Positions 1-9,512 are shown, counted from the stretch's first letter. The stretch: 64,000 nt of DNA from Chloroflexota bacterium (GCA_026707665.1 JAPOWK010000117.1:16901-80900); one strand, 5' to 3'. The notes: generated by a model from the sequence alone, not told the origin. Numbers and translations are program-made.

Positions 1-222
1 CATCGGCAGTTCGGCGGCCGGCGTGAATATCCTCAGCCGGAAGTCGGCGGCGGGATCCGCAGGCGGGAAGACGAATGTGGTCTCGCTGAGATTGAGTTCC
101 TTGGCGATCTGCTGCATCGTCTTCGCCGGCAAGTCCCGCGGCGGATCGGGGAAGACCGCCAGTTGGTTGCCGCCAAATTGACGATCGCTAAAGACATCGA
201 GCAAATGGTAATGCAAGCGCAT
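1..222 (-). CDS. PhzF family protein, N-terminal part (runs off the window)
   Basis: The 74 visible residues start [20 protein letters not shown] and continue with [11 protein letters not shown] and [11 protein letters not shown]. These are the N-terminal signatures of the PhzF / diaminopimelate-epimerase-like fold ([12 protein letters not shown], IFTPAxELP). Characterised members isomerise small substrates, but most family members have no known substrate. The ATG lies just downstream of a GGAGGAGG ribosome binding site, so the start is well supported. The gene is divergent from the M24 peptidase. The C-terminal half lies left of the window, so completeness cannot be judged. Confidence 0.85.
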   Translation of the reverse strand, partial: MRLHYHLLDVFSDRQFGGNQLAVFPDPPRDLPAKTMQQIAKELNLSETTFVFPPADPAADFRLRIFTPAAELPM

Positions 223-357
223 GCGTCTTCGCCTCCTCCGCGAGTGGTTCCTGATTTTGGATTCGCCAGTACGATAAACGCCGCAGCCGAAACTGTCAGT
301 CCCTGAATTGCAGAATGAGCGCGTTGTGCCGAAGCGCCGGCTGGGCGCGCCTGCCTG

Positions 358-387
358 TGGACGAAAGACGGGGCTGTGGACTACAAT
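358..387 (+). promoter_or_regulatory. candidate sigma-A promoter of the M24 peptidase
   Basis: TGGACG and TACAAT are separated by 18 nt. The predicted transcription start falls about 28 nt before the preferred GTG start at 422, which itself follows AGGGGG. Read by eye only. Confidence 0.4.
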
Positions 388-421
388 CGAGGAAGCTAAC
401 TTGGATGGACAGGGGGCTGCT

Positions 422-1510
422 GTGACAATCAACTATGCCGCGCGCTTGGATGCCTTGCTGGAGCAGAGCGAAGCTGATCTGGTCGCCTTTGTTCCGGGCG
501 AAAACATGATTTACTTCACGGGCTTGCATTTTCACTTGTCGGAACGCCCCATTCTCGGCTTGTATGGCCGGCAAGGGATATCGTTCATCATTCCGGAGTT
601 GGAAGTGGCCAAGCTGGAAGCGCGGCCGGATTTGGAGGCGCGCCGCTTTATGTGGACGGACCAGGGCGGCTATGAAGGCGCGTTTCGCGAGGCGGTGGCG
701 GCCTTGGCGCCTGCGGAGACGACCTGCGCAATGGATGGCCAGACGCTGCGCTTCTTCGAATGGCGGGCGCTGGAGACAGCGGGCTTGGCTTCGGAGAATG
801 CGCTGGATGTGGGCGACCTGTTCCTCGACCTGCGCGCGCGCAAGGCGCCGGAAGAGATTGCCAATATGCAAAAAGCGATTGATATCAGCGAAGCCGCCCT
901 CGCGGCGACGATGGAATGGGCGCGCCCGGGAATGACCGAGCGCCAAATCGCCGACAGACTCTCGGCCGAAATGGTCGAGCGGGGCGCGCAGGGAACTGCT
1001 TTTCTCTTGGTCCTGACCGGCGAAAAGAGTGGACTGCCGCATGGGGATACGGGCGACCGCGTCTGGGGCGCCGACGAATTCCTGCTGATCGACTTCGGCG
1101 CGCGCCATAACGATTATCCGGCCGATATCACGCGTACATTCTGTTATGGCGAGCCGACCGCGCAGATGCGGGCGATGTATGATGCCGTGTATGGCGCGAA
1201 CAAGGCGGCGCGCGAATTCGCCTGCGCCGGCGCGAGCTGCGAAGCGGTTGACCGGGTCGCGCGAGACGTGATCGAGTCGGCCGGCTTCGGTCCCTATTTC
1301 ATACACCGGCTGGGGCATGGGCTCGGTTTGAGCGTACACGAGTTGCCCAACATCGTGGAAGGCAACACGCAACTGTTGGAGCCGGGTATGGTCTTCACCA
1401 TCGAGCCCGGCATCTACATTCCCGGAGTGGGTGGCGTTCGCATTGAGGACAACGTCGTTGTCACCGAGGATGGCATTGACTCGCTAACGTCCTACCCGCG
1501 CGAGTTGTAA
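422..1510 (+). CDS. M24 family Xaa-Pro peptidase
   Basis: Putative metal-dependent aminopeptidase/prolidase of 362 residues, cytosolic, likely hydrolysing Xaa-Pro dipeptides or N-terminal Xaa-Pro bonds. An N-terminal creatinase-like domain (about 1-140) precedes a pita-bread domain. All five metal ligands of M24 enzymes are visible: Asp224 (LLIDFGAR), Asp235 (ADITRTF), His299 (RLGHGLGL), Glu328 (FTIEPGIY) and Glu342 (VRIEDNV). The ORF track starts at 308, but GTG at 422 has AGGGGG five bases upstream and gives the usual family length; the earlier 38 residues look non-coding. Whether it is a peptidase or a creatinase-like amidase cannot be settled from the sequence. Confidence 0.9.
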   Translation: MTINYAARLDALLEQSEADLVAFVPGENMIYFTGLHFHLSERPILGLYGRQGISFIIPELEVAKLEARPDLEARRFMWTDQGGYEGAFREAVAALAPAETTCAMDGQTLRFFEWRALETAGLASENALDVGDLFLDLRARKAPEEIANMQKAIDISEAALAATMEWARPGMTERQIADRLSAEMVERGAQGTAFLLVLTGEKSGLPHGDTGDRVWGADEFLLIDFGARHNDYPADITRTFCYGEPTAQMRAMYDAVYGANKAAREFACAGASCEAVDRVARDVIESAGFGPYFIHRLGHGLGLSVHELPNIVEGNTQLLEPGMVFTIEPGIYIPGVGGVRIEDNVVVTEDGIDSLTSYPREL

Positions 1511-1569
1511 GGGCGGATCAATCCAAGCGCTCGCCTCACGCGGCTGCTCCGCCTGGATAGACTTCTTGT

Positions 1570-2763
1570 ATGGTTCTGCGGAAGCGGCTCAGATGGTTCT
1601 TGATCATCTTCGTCTGGCTGATCGTCGTTTTGGCGCTCCTGGAGCTTGCTCTGCGCCTGTTCACCGCGGCGCTGCCTCCCCGATTGCAGGAAGCGGCGCA
1701 TATCGCGATGCATGGCGTTCCCTATCCCGAGCCCTGGGACCGGGCTTGGACGCGCAATCCCGATCATCATTTCGTCTTGAAGCCGGGGCTGGTGGATGCT
1801 CTGCAGTTCGGCAGCCCGAGCGTACGATTCCACCTGAGCACCATCGAGCTTTGGGAGGGCGGGGGTATCGGCTTCCGGACGCGGCCCGTGAATTACTTTG
1901 TCGACGCCGTCATCGTTGGCGACTCCTTCGCCTTCTGTTTCACCGAGCGCGCGGACTGTTGGGTGACGCATTTGGAGCGGGAAACGGGCTTGGGAATCGT
2001 CAATCTCGGTCAACCGGGCACGGGCAGCCACAGCCATCTGCTGATTCTGCAAGACTTCGGATCGCCATTGAAACCGCCTCTGGTGATCTGGCAATTCTTC
2101 GGCAATGACTTCAATGACGATTACGGTCTGTTCAGCGCGAGCGGAAAGCTCGAGCCGCTGGACGACGACAGTAATGCGGACGGCGCTGATGTTGGCGAGC
2201 CGAACGAATTGCGGTCTTGGTTGCGGATGCGGTCCGCCCTTTACGCCGTGTTAGAGAGTGTCCTGCCCGCTTGGCGCCGCTTCCGCGATCCCAATGCGGC
2301 TGAATTCGACGAACGCTATGCCGTGACTTTACCAACTGGTGAGCAACTGCGCTTTGGACAGCCTTACGAGTCAGAAGCCTTGGATATGTCGCGGGCGGTC
2401 AATCAAGCCGGCTACGAGATTTCGCGCGCCGCCTTCGATAGCGCGCAGGAACTTGTTTCGGTTTGGGGCGGCCAGCTTGTGGTTGCGCTCGTGCCGACGC
2501 GTGAGGAAGTCTACGCGTCGTTTACGGCAGCCGCGCTCGGCAGTGACATTGGCGCCATCAGCAGCGCACGGCTGGCAATGCTCGACCTTTGCGCCGAGCT
2601 GGAGCTGCTCTGCTATGATGCCCTCGCGGATATGCAGGAGCGGGCGGCGACAAGCGAGCTGCTCTATTATGCCGATGACCTGCATTGGAACTCATTGGGC
2701 AATCGCGTCTTTGCCGAGCTCTTGCGCGAGTGGCTCAATGAGAATGGGTTGTTGGACCAGTGA
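1570..2763 (+). CDS. membrane-anchored SGNH-hydrolase-like protein
   Basis: 397 residues. An N-terminal basic stretch and a hydrophobic helix (about 10-32) predict a signal anchor with the rest outside the cytoplasm. VIVGDSF (Ser119) matches the SGNH block-I GDS motif, and DDLHWN near the C-terminus (Asp369, His372) matches the DxxH of block V, so a Ser-Asp-His hydrolase of the GDSL/AlgX-like type is likely. Such proteins act as O-acetyl esterases or acetyltransferase partners on glycans; the substrate is unknown. It follows the M24 gene by 59 nt and converges on the thioesterase. Confidence 0.65.
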   Translation: MVLRKRLRWFLIIFVWLIVVLALLELALRLFTAALPPRLQEAAHIAMHGVPYPEPWDRAWTRNPDHHFVLKPGLVDALQFGSPSVRFHLSTIELWEGGGIGFRTRPVNYFVDAVIVGDSFAFCFTERADCWVTHLERETGLGIVNLGQPGTGSHSHLLILQDFGSPLKPPLVIWQFFGNDFNDDYGLFSASGKLEPLDDDSNADGADVGEPNELRSWLRMRSALYAVLESVLPAWRRFRDPNAAEFDERYAVTLPTGEQLRFGQPYESEALDMSRAVNQAGYEISRAAFDSAQELVSVWGGQLVVALVPTREEVYASFTAAALGSDIGAISSARLAMLDLCAELELLCYDALADMQERAATSELLYYADDLHWNSLGNRVFAELLREWLNENGLLDQ

Positions 2764-2767
2764 AGCG

Positions 2768-3265
2768 CTAGACGCGCATGACGCCGCAGACTGGCGGATC
2801 CCAGGCGAGACCGCGGTGCCTCGCCAGCAGTGCATCTAGATTGGCTTTCGCCACCGTCGGGAATGGCCTCCCCCGCCGTAGCTTTACGTCGACATTCATC
2901 ATGACGACTTCAACGGTAGCTGCCAGCTCCTCACGAGTTTCATTCAGGAGGAAGGCGAGGAAATAGGCGCGCTTCGGCGAGAGATCGACGAGACGGATGT
3001 AGACTCTGACTCGGTCGCCTTGAAGCAATTCGGCGAGATAGCGAATGTGCTGCTCCAGGGCAAAGTTGCCAATCTCATCAGCCGCCGCGTAACGCTCGCC
3101 CAAGCCAACGCGCTGAAAGATCTCGCCCAAACCGCGCTCCACCAAATGCACATAGTACTGCACGTTGACGTGCTGGTTTTCGTCCAGGAAGGCGCGCGGA
3201 ATCGTCGTTTCGTACGCGTGTTCCAGTTGACGAATCTCGGCGAGCGATGTCCTGATATGAGCCAT
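2768..3265 (-). CDS. hotdog-fold acyl-CoA thioesterase-like protein
   Basis: 165 residues from the ATG at 3265 (MAHIRTSL). The pattern DENQHVNVQYYVHLVERG, then the central strand stretch and LLNE, fits the 4HBT/YbgC-like hotdog family, in which a small acidic residue and the 'H-N-xxY' region sit at the start of the long helix. Such enzymes hydrolyse short or aromatic acyl-CoA thioesters in the cytosol. The ORF track adds 23 residues upstream, which lie in the leader of the next gene and look unlike the family. The gene ends 5 nt from the convergent SGNH gene. Confidence 0.7.
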   Translation of the reverse strand: MAHIRTSLAEIRQLEHAYETTIPRAFLDENQHVNVQYYVHLVERGLGEIFQRVGLGERYAAADEIGNFALEQHIRYLAELLQGDRVRVYIRLVDLSPKRAYFLAFLLNETREELAATVEVVMMNVDVKLRRGRPFPTVAKANLDALLARHRGLAWDPPVCGVMRV

Positions 3266-3394
3266 GGCGAATCTCGTTTGAATGGACCGGCAGCCATTAT
3301 AATCATATTCGGCGCCTGTGCAACGAGTGGACATCTTGCCGCTGCGGCGGATGAATGCGGGCAGCGTATCAGAGGCATCGCCTTGAGCTTACAA

Positions 3395-4303
3395 ATGATC
3401 AATCGAGACAATGTTACGTCACTGCGCTGCCTGGGAACTGTGCGAGTCGGCTGGATATCGGCTCTGTGCTGGTCGCCCGGTGGCGACAAGCTGGCGATCG
3501 GCGGGGGTGATGGCATCGCGATATACGTCGACGGCTTCGGCGGCGCGCCCAGTATTCGACTGCGCTCGCAGGTGGCGCCGGTCAAAGATATTGCCTTTAG
3601 TCCTGACGGAAAGCTGCTGGCAGCGGGCCGTGCAGACACGACAATTGCACTTTACGTCCTCGCCGGCAATCAAGCGTCCCTTTCGCAAACACTGAGTGGT
3701 CACGACGGCTCGGTCGAAGCGCTCGCTTTCAGCCCGGATGGGCGCCTGCTGGCTTCGGGAGGCACGGATAAAGCAATTCGGATTTGGTCTGTCGAGGCTG
3801 GCGAGCAAGTGCAAGCGCTCGCCGGTCATCCGGCTGGAGTAACGACGCTTTGTTTCGCCAGCGATAGCCGGCGTCTTTATTCGGCGGGGCGGGATGGCAA
3901 GATTCGCGGCTGGGATATCGAGACGTGGAATGTTTCGGAAGTCATTGGCCGTCACGCTGATCGGATCCGGCGCATTGCCTTGCGGCCCGGGAATGCGGCG
4001 CTGGCTTCCGCGAGCCGCGACATGATGATCGGCCTCTGGTCCTTGGGTGAAGGCGCTGGATCGCTGTCTTGGCGAGGGCACGCGGGCGGCGTCGACGCCT
4101 TGGCATTCTCTCCTAATGGGGCGCTGCTGGCGAGCGGCGGCCGGGACAATGCGGTTCGAATCTGGGATGCCGACTCCGCGCGGGAATTGACAGCGTTGTT
4201 GGCGCACCGACGGCCGGTGCTGGCGCTCGGCTTTCATCCCGCAGGCACGATGCTGGCCTCTGGCGCCGGCGACAATCAGGTGAAGCTGTGGGCGATCGCC
4301 TAA
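3395..4303 (+). CDS. seven-bladed WD40 repeat protein
   Basis: 302 residues consisting almost entirely of seven WD40 blades. Each has a recognisable core such as ALAFSPDGRLLASGG..D..IRIW; the last ends VKLWAIA. Seven blades form one closed beta-propeller, a protein-binding scaffold, here without a signal peptide and so probably cytosolic. The ORF track begins at 3020, but that part overlaps the antisense thioesterase and has no repeat character, so the ATG at 3395 was chosen; its ribosome site is weak. The partner is unknown. The DinB-like gene follows 81 nt downstream. Confidence 0.8.
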   Translation: MINRDNVTSLRCLGTVRVGWISALCWSPGGDKLAIGGGDGIAIYVDGFGGAPSIRLRSQVAPVKDIAFSPDGKLLAAGRADTTIALYVLAGNQASLSQTLSGHDGSVEALAFSPDGRLLASGGTDKAIRIWSVEAGEQVQALAGHPAGVTTLCFASDSRRLYSAGRDGKIRGWDIETWNVSEVIGRHADRIRRIALRPGNAALASASRDMMIGLWSLGEGAGSLSWRGHAGGVDALAFSPNGALLASGGRDNAVRIWDADSARELTALLAHRRPVLALGFHPAGTMLASGAGDNQVKLWAIA

Positions 4304-4384
4304 GTGTATTCTGTGATATGGCGCAGCGCCGCCATAGGGACTAGAATGCGTCTCAAGCACGAGGTCAAGCCAAGGAATGGGACT

Positions 4385-4876
4385 ATGAGCGAATTGGGAA
4401 CGACCTGGCGCCAGGCGCGCGAGCGTCAGATCAACTCCATGCGGCTGAGCTGCGAGATTCTGGGCCACATCTTGCGAAAGGTCTCCGCTGAGGACGCGCG
4501 GGGCTTGCGCGACGGTCCTGAAGGTTGGTCGATCATTGAGATCGTCTGCCACCTGCGCGATTTCGATGAGATTTTCTACAACCGCGCGATGATGATGCTG
4601 GAGGGTGACCATCCGCAACTGCCGGCTTTCGATCATGAGGCGATGGCGATTGAGCGCGAATATCAAGCGGAATCGCTCGCCGATGCCTACGGCGCGCTGC
4701 AGGCTTCTCGCGCTCGCTTTGCCGCTTTCTTCGAAGCTTTGACGCCGGCGCAATGGGCGCGGGGCGGCGTCCATCCGGAGCGCGACAGTTTTAGCATGAC
4801 CGATGCCCTGATGCAGGTCAGCGCGCATGATCTGGATCACATCGAGCAGATCACGCGCGTCTTGGCGCAAGCCTGA
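4385..4876 (+). CDS. DinB/YfiT-like four-helix metal-binding protein
   Basis: 163 residues from the ATG at 4385, which has AAGGA upstream. The helical composition and the His positions (VCHLRDFDE in helix 2, HDLDHIEQ in the last helix) match the DinB superfamily, where three His bind Zn or Ni. Family members include thiol-dependent S-transferases (BstA) and mycothiol or maleylpyruvate isomerases, but many are uncharacterised. It probably acts in the cytosol. The 27 residues upstream in the ORF track lack a ribosome site and are omitted. Confidence 0.75.
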   Translation: MSELGTTWRQARERQINSMRLSCEILGHILRKVSAEDARGLRDGPEGWSIIEIVCHLRDFDEIFYNRAMMMLEGDHPQLPAFDHEAMAIEREYQAESLADAYGALQASRARFAAFFEALTPAQWARGGVHPERDSFSMTDALMQVSAHDLDHIEQITRVLAQA

Positions 4877-4915
4877 GCAGATCTAGGCCCGTGACCGGGT
4901 ACTTGGAGCGGACAT

Positions 4916-5494
4916 ATGAAAGCGCTGATTGAGCGGATTCGGGCGGAAGGCGTCAACCTCGGCGGGGGCATTCTCAAAGTTGACAGCATTATCAATCACC
5001 AGCTGGATCCGGCCTTGATGGCCGATATGGGCGCCGCCATCGCCGCGCGCTTCAGCGGCACACCAGTCGATCGCATCTTGACCGCGGAGATTTCGGGCAT
5101 TGCGCCGGCGCTGATGACTGGCATTGAGATGAAGGTGCCGGTGGTTTACGCGCGAAAGCGGAAACCAATCACGATGTCCGGTCCGGTCTTCCTCGAGACG
5201 GCGCCGAGCCATACCAAAGGCGGCGAAACCTTGCTGTTGGTTTCGGCGGAATTCCTCCATGCGGGAGAAAATGTGCTGATCATTGATGACTTTTTGGCGA
5301 CTGGCAAGACCTTGCTGGCGCTGGCGCGGATTGTCTTGAGCGCGAAAGCCAACTTGGTCGGCGTCGGGGTGGTGGTGGAAAAGACTTTTGAAGGCGGCCG
5401 CGCGGCGATGCAGGCGCACTACGATGTGCCGATCCACTCATTGGCGACGATTAGCGCCATGGAGGGCGACACTATCACCGTTCGGGACGAATGA
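4916..5494 (+). CDS. xpt: xanthine phosphoribosyltransferase
   Basis: 192 residues, the same length as Bacillus Xpt. It converts xanthine and PRPP to XMP in purine salvage. AEISGIAPAL and VPVVYARKRK are typical of Xpt rather than of adenine or hypoxanthine enzymes, and the PRPP-binding loop is VLIIDDFLATGKT (about 120-132). The upstream gap is only 39 nt, contains TTGGAG as ribosome site and has no room for a purine riboswitch. Three nucleoside hydrolase genes elsewhere in the window could feed bases into this reaction. Confidence 0.93.
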   Translation: MKALIERIRAEGVNLGGGILKVDSIINHQLDPALMADMGAAIAARFSGTPVDRILTAEISGIAPALMTGIEMKVPVVYARKRKPITMSGPVFLETAPSHTKGGETLLLVSAEFLHAGENVLIIDDFLATGKTLLALARIVLSAKANLVGVGVVVEKTFEGGRAAMQAHYDVPIHSLATISAMEGDTITVRDE

Positions 5495-5503
5495 GCCCTG
5501 TCG

Positions 5504-6565
5504 TCAGAGCTGGACCGCCGCCCCAATCCGCGCGGATTCTTGCGCGGCCAGGGCGAATTGAAGCACATCGCGTCCCTCTTCGCCGGTTAAGCTTGGCGGC
5601 TCGCCGGCGAAATAGGCGTCAATGAAGTGCTTCGTCGAGTTGATGAAGCTGTGCTCCCAGCCGACTGGCATATCGGAAAAGCCTCGCGTCTGTTGGTCTT
5701 TGTACATCAGCACCGGCGGCAGGTCCATCATTTTGCCGTGCCCGCGGGTCACCCAGATGACGCCTTTGCTGCCGGTGATTTCAATGCGATCGTCCTGCGC
5801 GTAATGCTGGGTGTCGAGCTGCAATTCCGGAGAGTAGACCGCTTCCAACGAGCCGTAGCGATTGTTTGAGAATTTCCACGAGACGATTGCTGGGGCATCT
5901 AGGTATTCGCCGGGCGCGACTTCGGTGCTGCCGATCCAGGCGTGCACTTCTTGCGCCATGCCCATGAAATGCCAGCCGAGAGCAAACTTGTGGTGACCAT
6001 CATCGAATACCAGCGGTCCGCCGCCGCACTCTTCCGGATTCAGGCGCCAAGCCCGCGCCGATGCCGGCACTTGCCATTCGGTGGGGCTGACGCCGGAGTT
6101 GCTTTTGATGCGGATCGTGAGGAGGTCACCGATTTCGCCATTGTCGATCAAGGCTTTGGCGCGCTGCACGGGCGGATAGAAGATGAAGTTTTCGTATACT
6201 TTCAGAATGACATCGGCTTCATGGGCCGCCGCCACCATCTCGTCGGCTTGCGCGAGATTCAGCGCCATTGGCTTTTGCACCGAGATGTGCTTTCCCGCCG
6301 CGGCCGTATCAAGTGTCGCCCGGAAGTGCAAATGATGCGGCAGCAAAATCTCCACCAGGTCGATGTCTTCCAAGGCCAGCAGGTCATGATAATGGGAGAA
6401 CACTCTCGCCATCGGGACGCGCCACTTCCGCGCGCGCTGACGAGCCACTTCTATGTTGCTGTCGCAAAGGGCGACGAGTTCAGCGCGTTCGTCGTCCAGA
6501 TAGGCCAGGGCATGCAAGTCGGAGATTCGTCCGGTTCCGATGAAAGCGACGCGCAGCTTGTCCAT
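5504..6565 (-). CDS. Gfo/Idh/MocA family NAD(P)-dependent oxidoreductase
   Basis: 353 residues. The N-terminal Rossmann domain starts VAFIGTGRISDLHA, and the conserved VQKPMALNLAQAD carries the family Lys-Pro of the EKP motif, here QKP. The C-terminal alpha/beta domain contains DDGHHKFALGWH, with the usual active-site histidine region. The family oxidises or reduces sugars, inositols and amino-sugar derivatives; the substrate is not predictable. It converges on xpt (9-nt gap). It is not part of the sugar operon at 54-63 kb, which has two more members. Confidence 0.88.
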   Translation of the reverse strand: MDKLRVAFIGTGRISDLHALAYLDDERAELVALCDSNIEVARQRARKWRVPMARVFSHYHDLLALEDIDLVEILLPHHLHFRATLDTAAAGKHISVQKPMALNLAQADEMVAAAHEADVILKVYENFIFYPPVQRAKALIDNGEIGDLLTIRIKSNSGVSPTEWQVPASARAWRLNPEECGGGPLVFDDGHHKFALGWHFMGMAQEVHAWIGSTEVAPGEYLDAPAIVSWKFSNNRYGSLEAVYSPELQLDTQHYAQDDRIEITGSKGVIWVTRGHGKMMDLPPVLMYKDQQTRGFSDMPVGWEHSFINSTKHFIDAYFAGEPPSLTGEEGRDVLQFALAAQESARIGAAVQL

Positions 6566-6731
6566 GTTTGACTTCTCTATCGCTGAATTCAGTTTCGCTC
6601 AATGGTATTACTGATTGTCGCTTCTGTTAATGGCTGGCTGTGGGCGGCGGATTCATCGCTCACATGTCTACATTTTTTTGGGCGAGAAAACATTCCGTCA
6701 CGAGTTTTGCTCGCGCTAAACTTCGCCAGCG

Positions 6732-6761
6732 TTGTCATGCTTAGCCGGTAAATGATACAAT
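6732..6761 (+). promoter_or_regulatory. candidate sigma-A promoter
   Basis: TTGTCA and TACAAT are spaced by 18 nt, 37 nt before the ATG at 6798. This is a good match to the consensus and the only strong candidate in the 232-nt gap between the divergent Gfo-like gene and the GNAT-like gene. Confidence 0.55.
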
Positions 6762-6797
6762 ATGGGTGCGCGGACCGATAGCGGTTGCGAGGTGAGC

Positions 6798-7799
6798 ATG
6801 CATAGTCAGACAGACGCGCATACGATGAAACTGCTTGATCTGCCGCTGATGCTGCGTTTGAAGCAGAACGCCATCGTCTTACACAGCGAGTTCGGTTTGA
6901 CCGAAGACGCGCGCGGGCAGAGCGGCGCCACATTGTCCAGCATTGTCTTTCCGCGCGGGCTGCATACGCTGGTTGCGAACCACGATGACAAAGATGTTGT
7001 GGGGCAATTCCGTTATCGTCCCGGCGAGACGAATGCGCATATTGTCTGCCTGGCGCCGACGCTCGAAGCGCATGAAGACGATACGATTTGGCTGCATATG
7101 CTCGACGCAATGGCTGATGGTGCGGGCAGAAATGGCGCGCATACCTTGGTGGGAGAAGTGGAGTTGAGCCACCGGCTATTTGAAACCATGCGCCGCGCGG
7201 GCTACGCCGTTTATTCACGGCAGGTCATTTGGCGGCATGGACCGGTCGCAACTGGTTTTGAGCGGGCTCGTTTGACGGTCACTGAAGAGACCGAGGACGA
7301 CCAGATTGGCATCGCCGCTTTGCTCGGCTGTACGATTCCGCGGATCTTGCAGACCGTCCTGGGACCGTCGACGGAAATGGCTGGTTTGGTTTACCGCAAG
7401 GAAGGGCAGATCGAAGCCTATGTCGCCTATTCAGAAGGCAAACATGGCGTTTATCTGATGCCCTACCTGCATCCGGAAGTGCTCAGCGACGCGCCCGAGA
7501 TTGTCTTCTCTGCCATGCGGCAAATCGACCGCTGTCGAAAACTGCCGATTTACGTTTGTGTGCGCGGCTATCAAGGCTGGCTGGAAAACGCGATGCTTGA
7601 TCTGGATTTCGATCCCTGGCTGGAACAAGCGGTGATGGTCAAGCATTTGACCGCCGGCGTCCGGCAGACGTCGTTTGAGAGTGTCAAGCTGGCGACAAGC
7701 GGGGGACAGAAGCCGGCCGCCACACTGAGAATGGTCGGTGACGAAGACGCTCGGCGATCGAGAGACTCCGGCTCGAGGAGAGTATCGCCGCGCCTGTGA
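6798..7799 (+). CDS. uncharacterised protein, probably tandem GNAT-like
   Basis: 333 residues; ATG at 6798 follows GAGGTGAG. I do not recognise a named family. The first half has AHIVCLAPTLE, then helices and ETMRRAGYAVYSRQVIWR, which resembles the distal half of GNAT acetyltransferases, and the second half seems to repeat this layout (QIEAYVAYSEGKHGVYLMPYLHPE). It may therefore be two GNAT folds in tandem, without a clear acetyl-CoA loop (no QxxGxG/A). The C-terminal 35 residues are polar and probably disordered. It precedes the R3H-ATPase by 63 nt and may be co-transcribed. Confidence 0.5.
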   Translation: MHSQTDAHTMKLLDLPLMLRLKQNAIVLHSEFGLTEDARGQSGATLSSIVFPRGLHTLVANHDDKDVVGQFRYRPGETNAHIVCLAPTLEAHEDDTIWLHMLDAMADGAGRNGAHTLVGEVELSHRLFETMRRAGYAVYSRQVIWRHGPVATGFERARLTVTEETEDDQIGIAALLGCTIPRILQTVLGPSTEMAGLVYRKEGQIEAYVAYSEGKHGVYLMPYLHPEVLSDAPEIVFSAMRQIDRCRKLPIYVCVRGYQGWLENAMLDLDFDPWLEQAVMVKHLTAGVRQTSFESVKLATSGGQKPAATLRMVGDEDARRSRDSGSRRVSPRL

Positions 7800-7862
7800 T
7801 CGCTTAGACAGGCAGCGACAACTGAATCTTGAAATCTGAATGGGAGGACAGCCACCCGATAC

Positions 7863-9485
7863 ATGGACAAACGCATAACTGACGATTTTGACATACTCAA
7901 AAATATATTGCCGGCGCGGATTCAAAGCGCGATTGATGAGTATGGAGAAACCAGCAGACTCCTGGAAATCGTCCTTGATCTTGGACGGACGCCCGCCGCC
8001 CGATACACCGATAAGGAATTTGAACTCTCGGACACTGAGGTGACCGAGGCTGATCTACGTCTGCTAATCGACGAGCTCGGTGAGTTTGACGATGACAATC
8101 GGGCCGGCATCGAGCGTTCGCTGCACCGGATTTCCGCCATTCGCAATCGCCGCGGGAAGATCGTCGGCTTGACCTTGCGCGTCGGGCGGGCGGTCTACGG
8201 CACCATCGACATCATCGACGATCTGATTGAAGCGGGGCAGAGCGTGCTGCTGGTGGGTCCCCCCGGCGTGGGCAAGACGACGCTGTTGCGCGAGGCGGCG
8301 CGCGTTCGGGCTCGGGATAAACGCGTGGTGATTGTCGACACCTCCAACGAAATTGGCGGCGACGGCGATATTCCGCACCAGGCGGTAGGCAAGGCGCGGC
8401 GCATGCAAGTTTCGCAGCCCGATCGCCAGCATGAGGTCATGATCGAGGCGGTGGAGAATCACAATCCGGAAGTCATCATCATTGACGAGATTGGGCGCGA
8501 ACTGGAAGCCAAGGCGGCGCGCACGATTGCTGAACGCGGCGTGCAATTGATCGGCACGGCGCATGGCAACACGCTGGAAAACCTGCTGCTCAATCCGACC
8601 TTGTCCGACTTGATCGGCGGCATCGAATCGGTGACCCTGTCGGATGATGAGGCGCGCCGGCGAGGCACACAAAAGGTCGTATTGGAGCGGCGGACGGCGC
8701 CGACCTTCGATATTATGATTGAGATTCAAGCGCGCGATCGCCTGGTGGTGCACGCGGATGTGGCGACAGCTGTTGATGCGATGCTCCGCAACCGTCCCTT
8801 GCCGGCGGAATTGCGCGAAAGAGATAAAACGGGCGCCATTCACGTCAGCGAATATTTGCCGGAAACGGATTCACGGTCCGCCCCTGCCCGGCATGGCGGC
8901 CTGCAGCGCAGCGGCAGCAGCCAGTCGACGAGTGCGCATGTGGTGCGGGGCAACCGTGACAATGGGGTGACGCGCAACGAGATGAAGGAAGGCGTCGGCG
9001 GCCTTGACGGGCGTCATCTGCGTCCGATTGCCGTGTATGCCTACGGCGTGGCGCGCAACCGTTTGGAGCAGGCGGCGCGCCGGCTATCGGCGCCCTTACT
9101 GCTGACCGATGATTTTGGCGAGGCTGAGGCGATCGTCACCCTGAAGACGCATTATCGCCGCCGGCCGCGCTTAATCAGCGATGGCGAGAAGCGGGGATTA
9201 TCCATTTATGTCTTGCGCGCCAACACGGTGACGCAGATGGAGAATTTCCTGGTGGATCTATTTCGATTGAATGGGCGGCGCGATGCCGATGTCTTCGGCG
9301 AGGCGCTGCTCGAGGCGGAACGAGCCATCAGCCGCATACGCGCTGGCGAAGACTATATCGACCTACGGCCGCAAGCGTCGCAAGTGCGCAAACGCCAACA
9401 TCAATTGGCGCGGCAAGCGCGGATGCAATCCGCCAGCGTCGGCGATGAACCGCGGCGCTATGTCACCATCTATCGCGGCGCCTGA
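7863..9485 (+). CDS. SpoIIIAA-like AAA ATPase with C-terminal R3H domain
   Basis: 540 residues. After a non-conserved N-terminus, the ATPase core has Walker A GPPGVGKTT (about residue 138) and Walker B VIIIDEIG, with TAHGNTLENLL after it as in SpoIIIAA/Ycf45-type secretion-like ATPases. The C-terminal part ends in an R3H-type segment (VRKRQHQLARQAR), a single-stranded nucleic-acid-binding fold. Related R3H-ATPases occur in cyanobacteria, plastids (Ycf45) and Chloroflexota, where their role is unknown. GGGAGG lies about 15 nt before the ATG, rather far. No other sporulation genes are seen, so a sporulation role is unlikely. Confidence 0.8.
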   Translation: MDKRITDDFDILKNILPARIQSAIDEYGETSRLLEIVLDLGRTPAARYTDKEFELSDTEVTEADLRLLIDELGEFDDDNRAGIERSLHRISAIRNRRGKIVGLTLRVGRAVYGTIDIIDDLIEAGQSVLLVGPPGVGKTTLLREAARVRARDKRVVIVDTSNEIGGDGDIPHQAVGKARRMQVSQPDRQHEVMIEAVENHNPEVIIIDEIGRELEAKAARTIAERGVQLIGTAHGNTLENLLLNPTLSDLIGGIESVTLSDDEARRRGTQKVVLERRTAPTFDIMIEIQARDRLVVHADVATAVDAMLRNRPLPAELRERDKTGAIHVSEYLPETDSRSAPARHGGLQRSGSSQSTSAHVVRGNRDNGVTRNEMKEGVGGLDGRHLRPIAVYAYGVARNRLEQAARRLSAPLLLTDDFGEAEAIVTLKTHYRRRPRLISDGEKRGLSIYVLRANTVTQMENFLVDLFRLNGRRDADVFGEALLEAERAISRIRAGEDYIDLRPQASQVRKRQHQLARQARMQSASVGDEPRRYVTIYRGA

Positions 9486-9512
9486 TTCATTACCGCATTT
9501 GACAGGCAGATC

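Noticed and set aside
3419-4870. 483-codon minus-strand ORF
   Set aside because: Antisense to the WD40 and DinB-like genes; no motifs, composition typical of a shadow frame.
4877-4915. purine riboswitch ahead of xpt
   Set aside because: Only 39 nt between genes, too short for the aptamer, and none of its conserved loop sequences is present.
6589-6738. 49-codon minus-strand ORF (MTTLAKFSASKTRD...) ahead of the Gfo-like gene
   Set aside because: No ribosome site, no repeated amino acid and no terminator; overlaps the promoter of the divergent gene.
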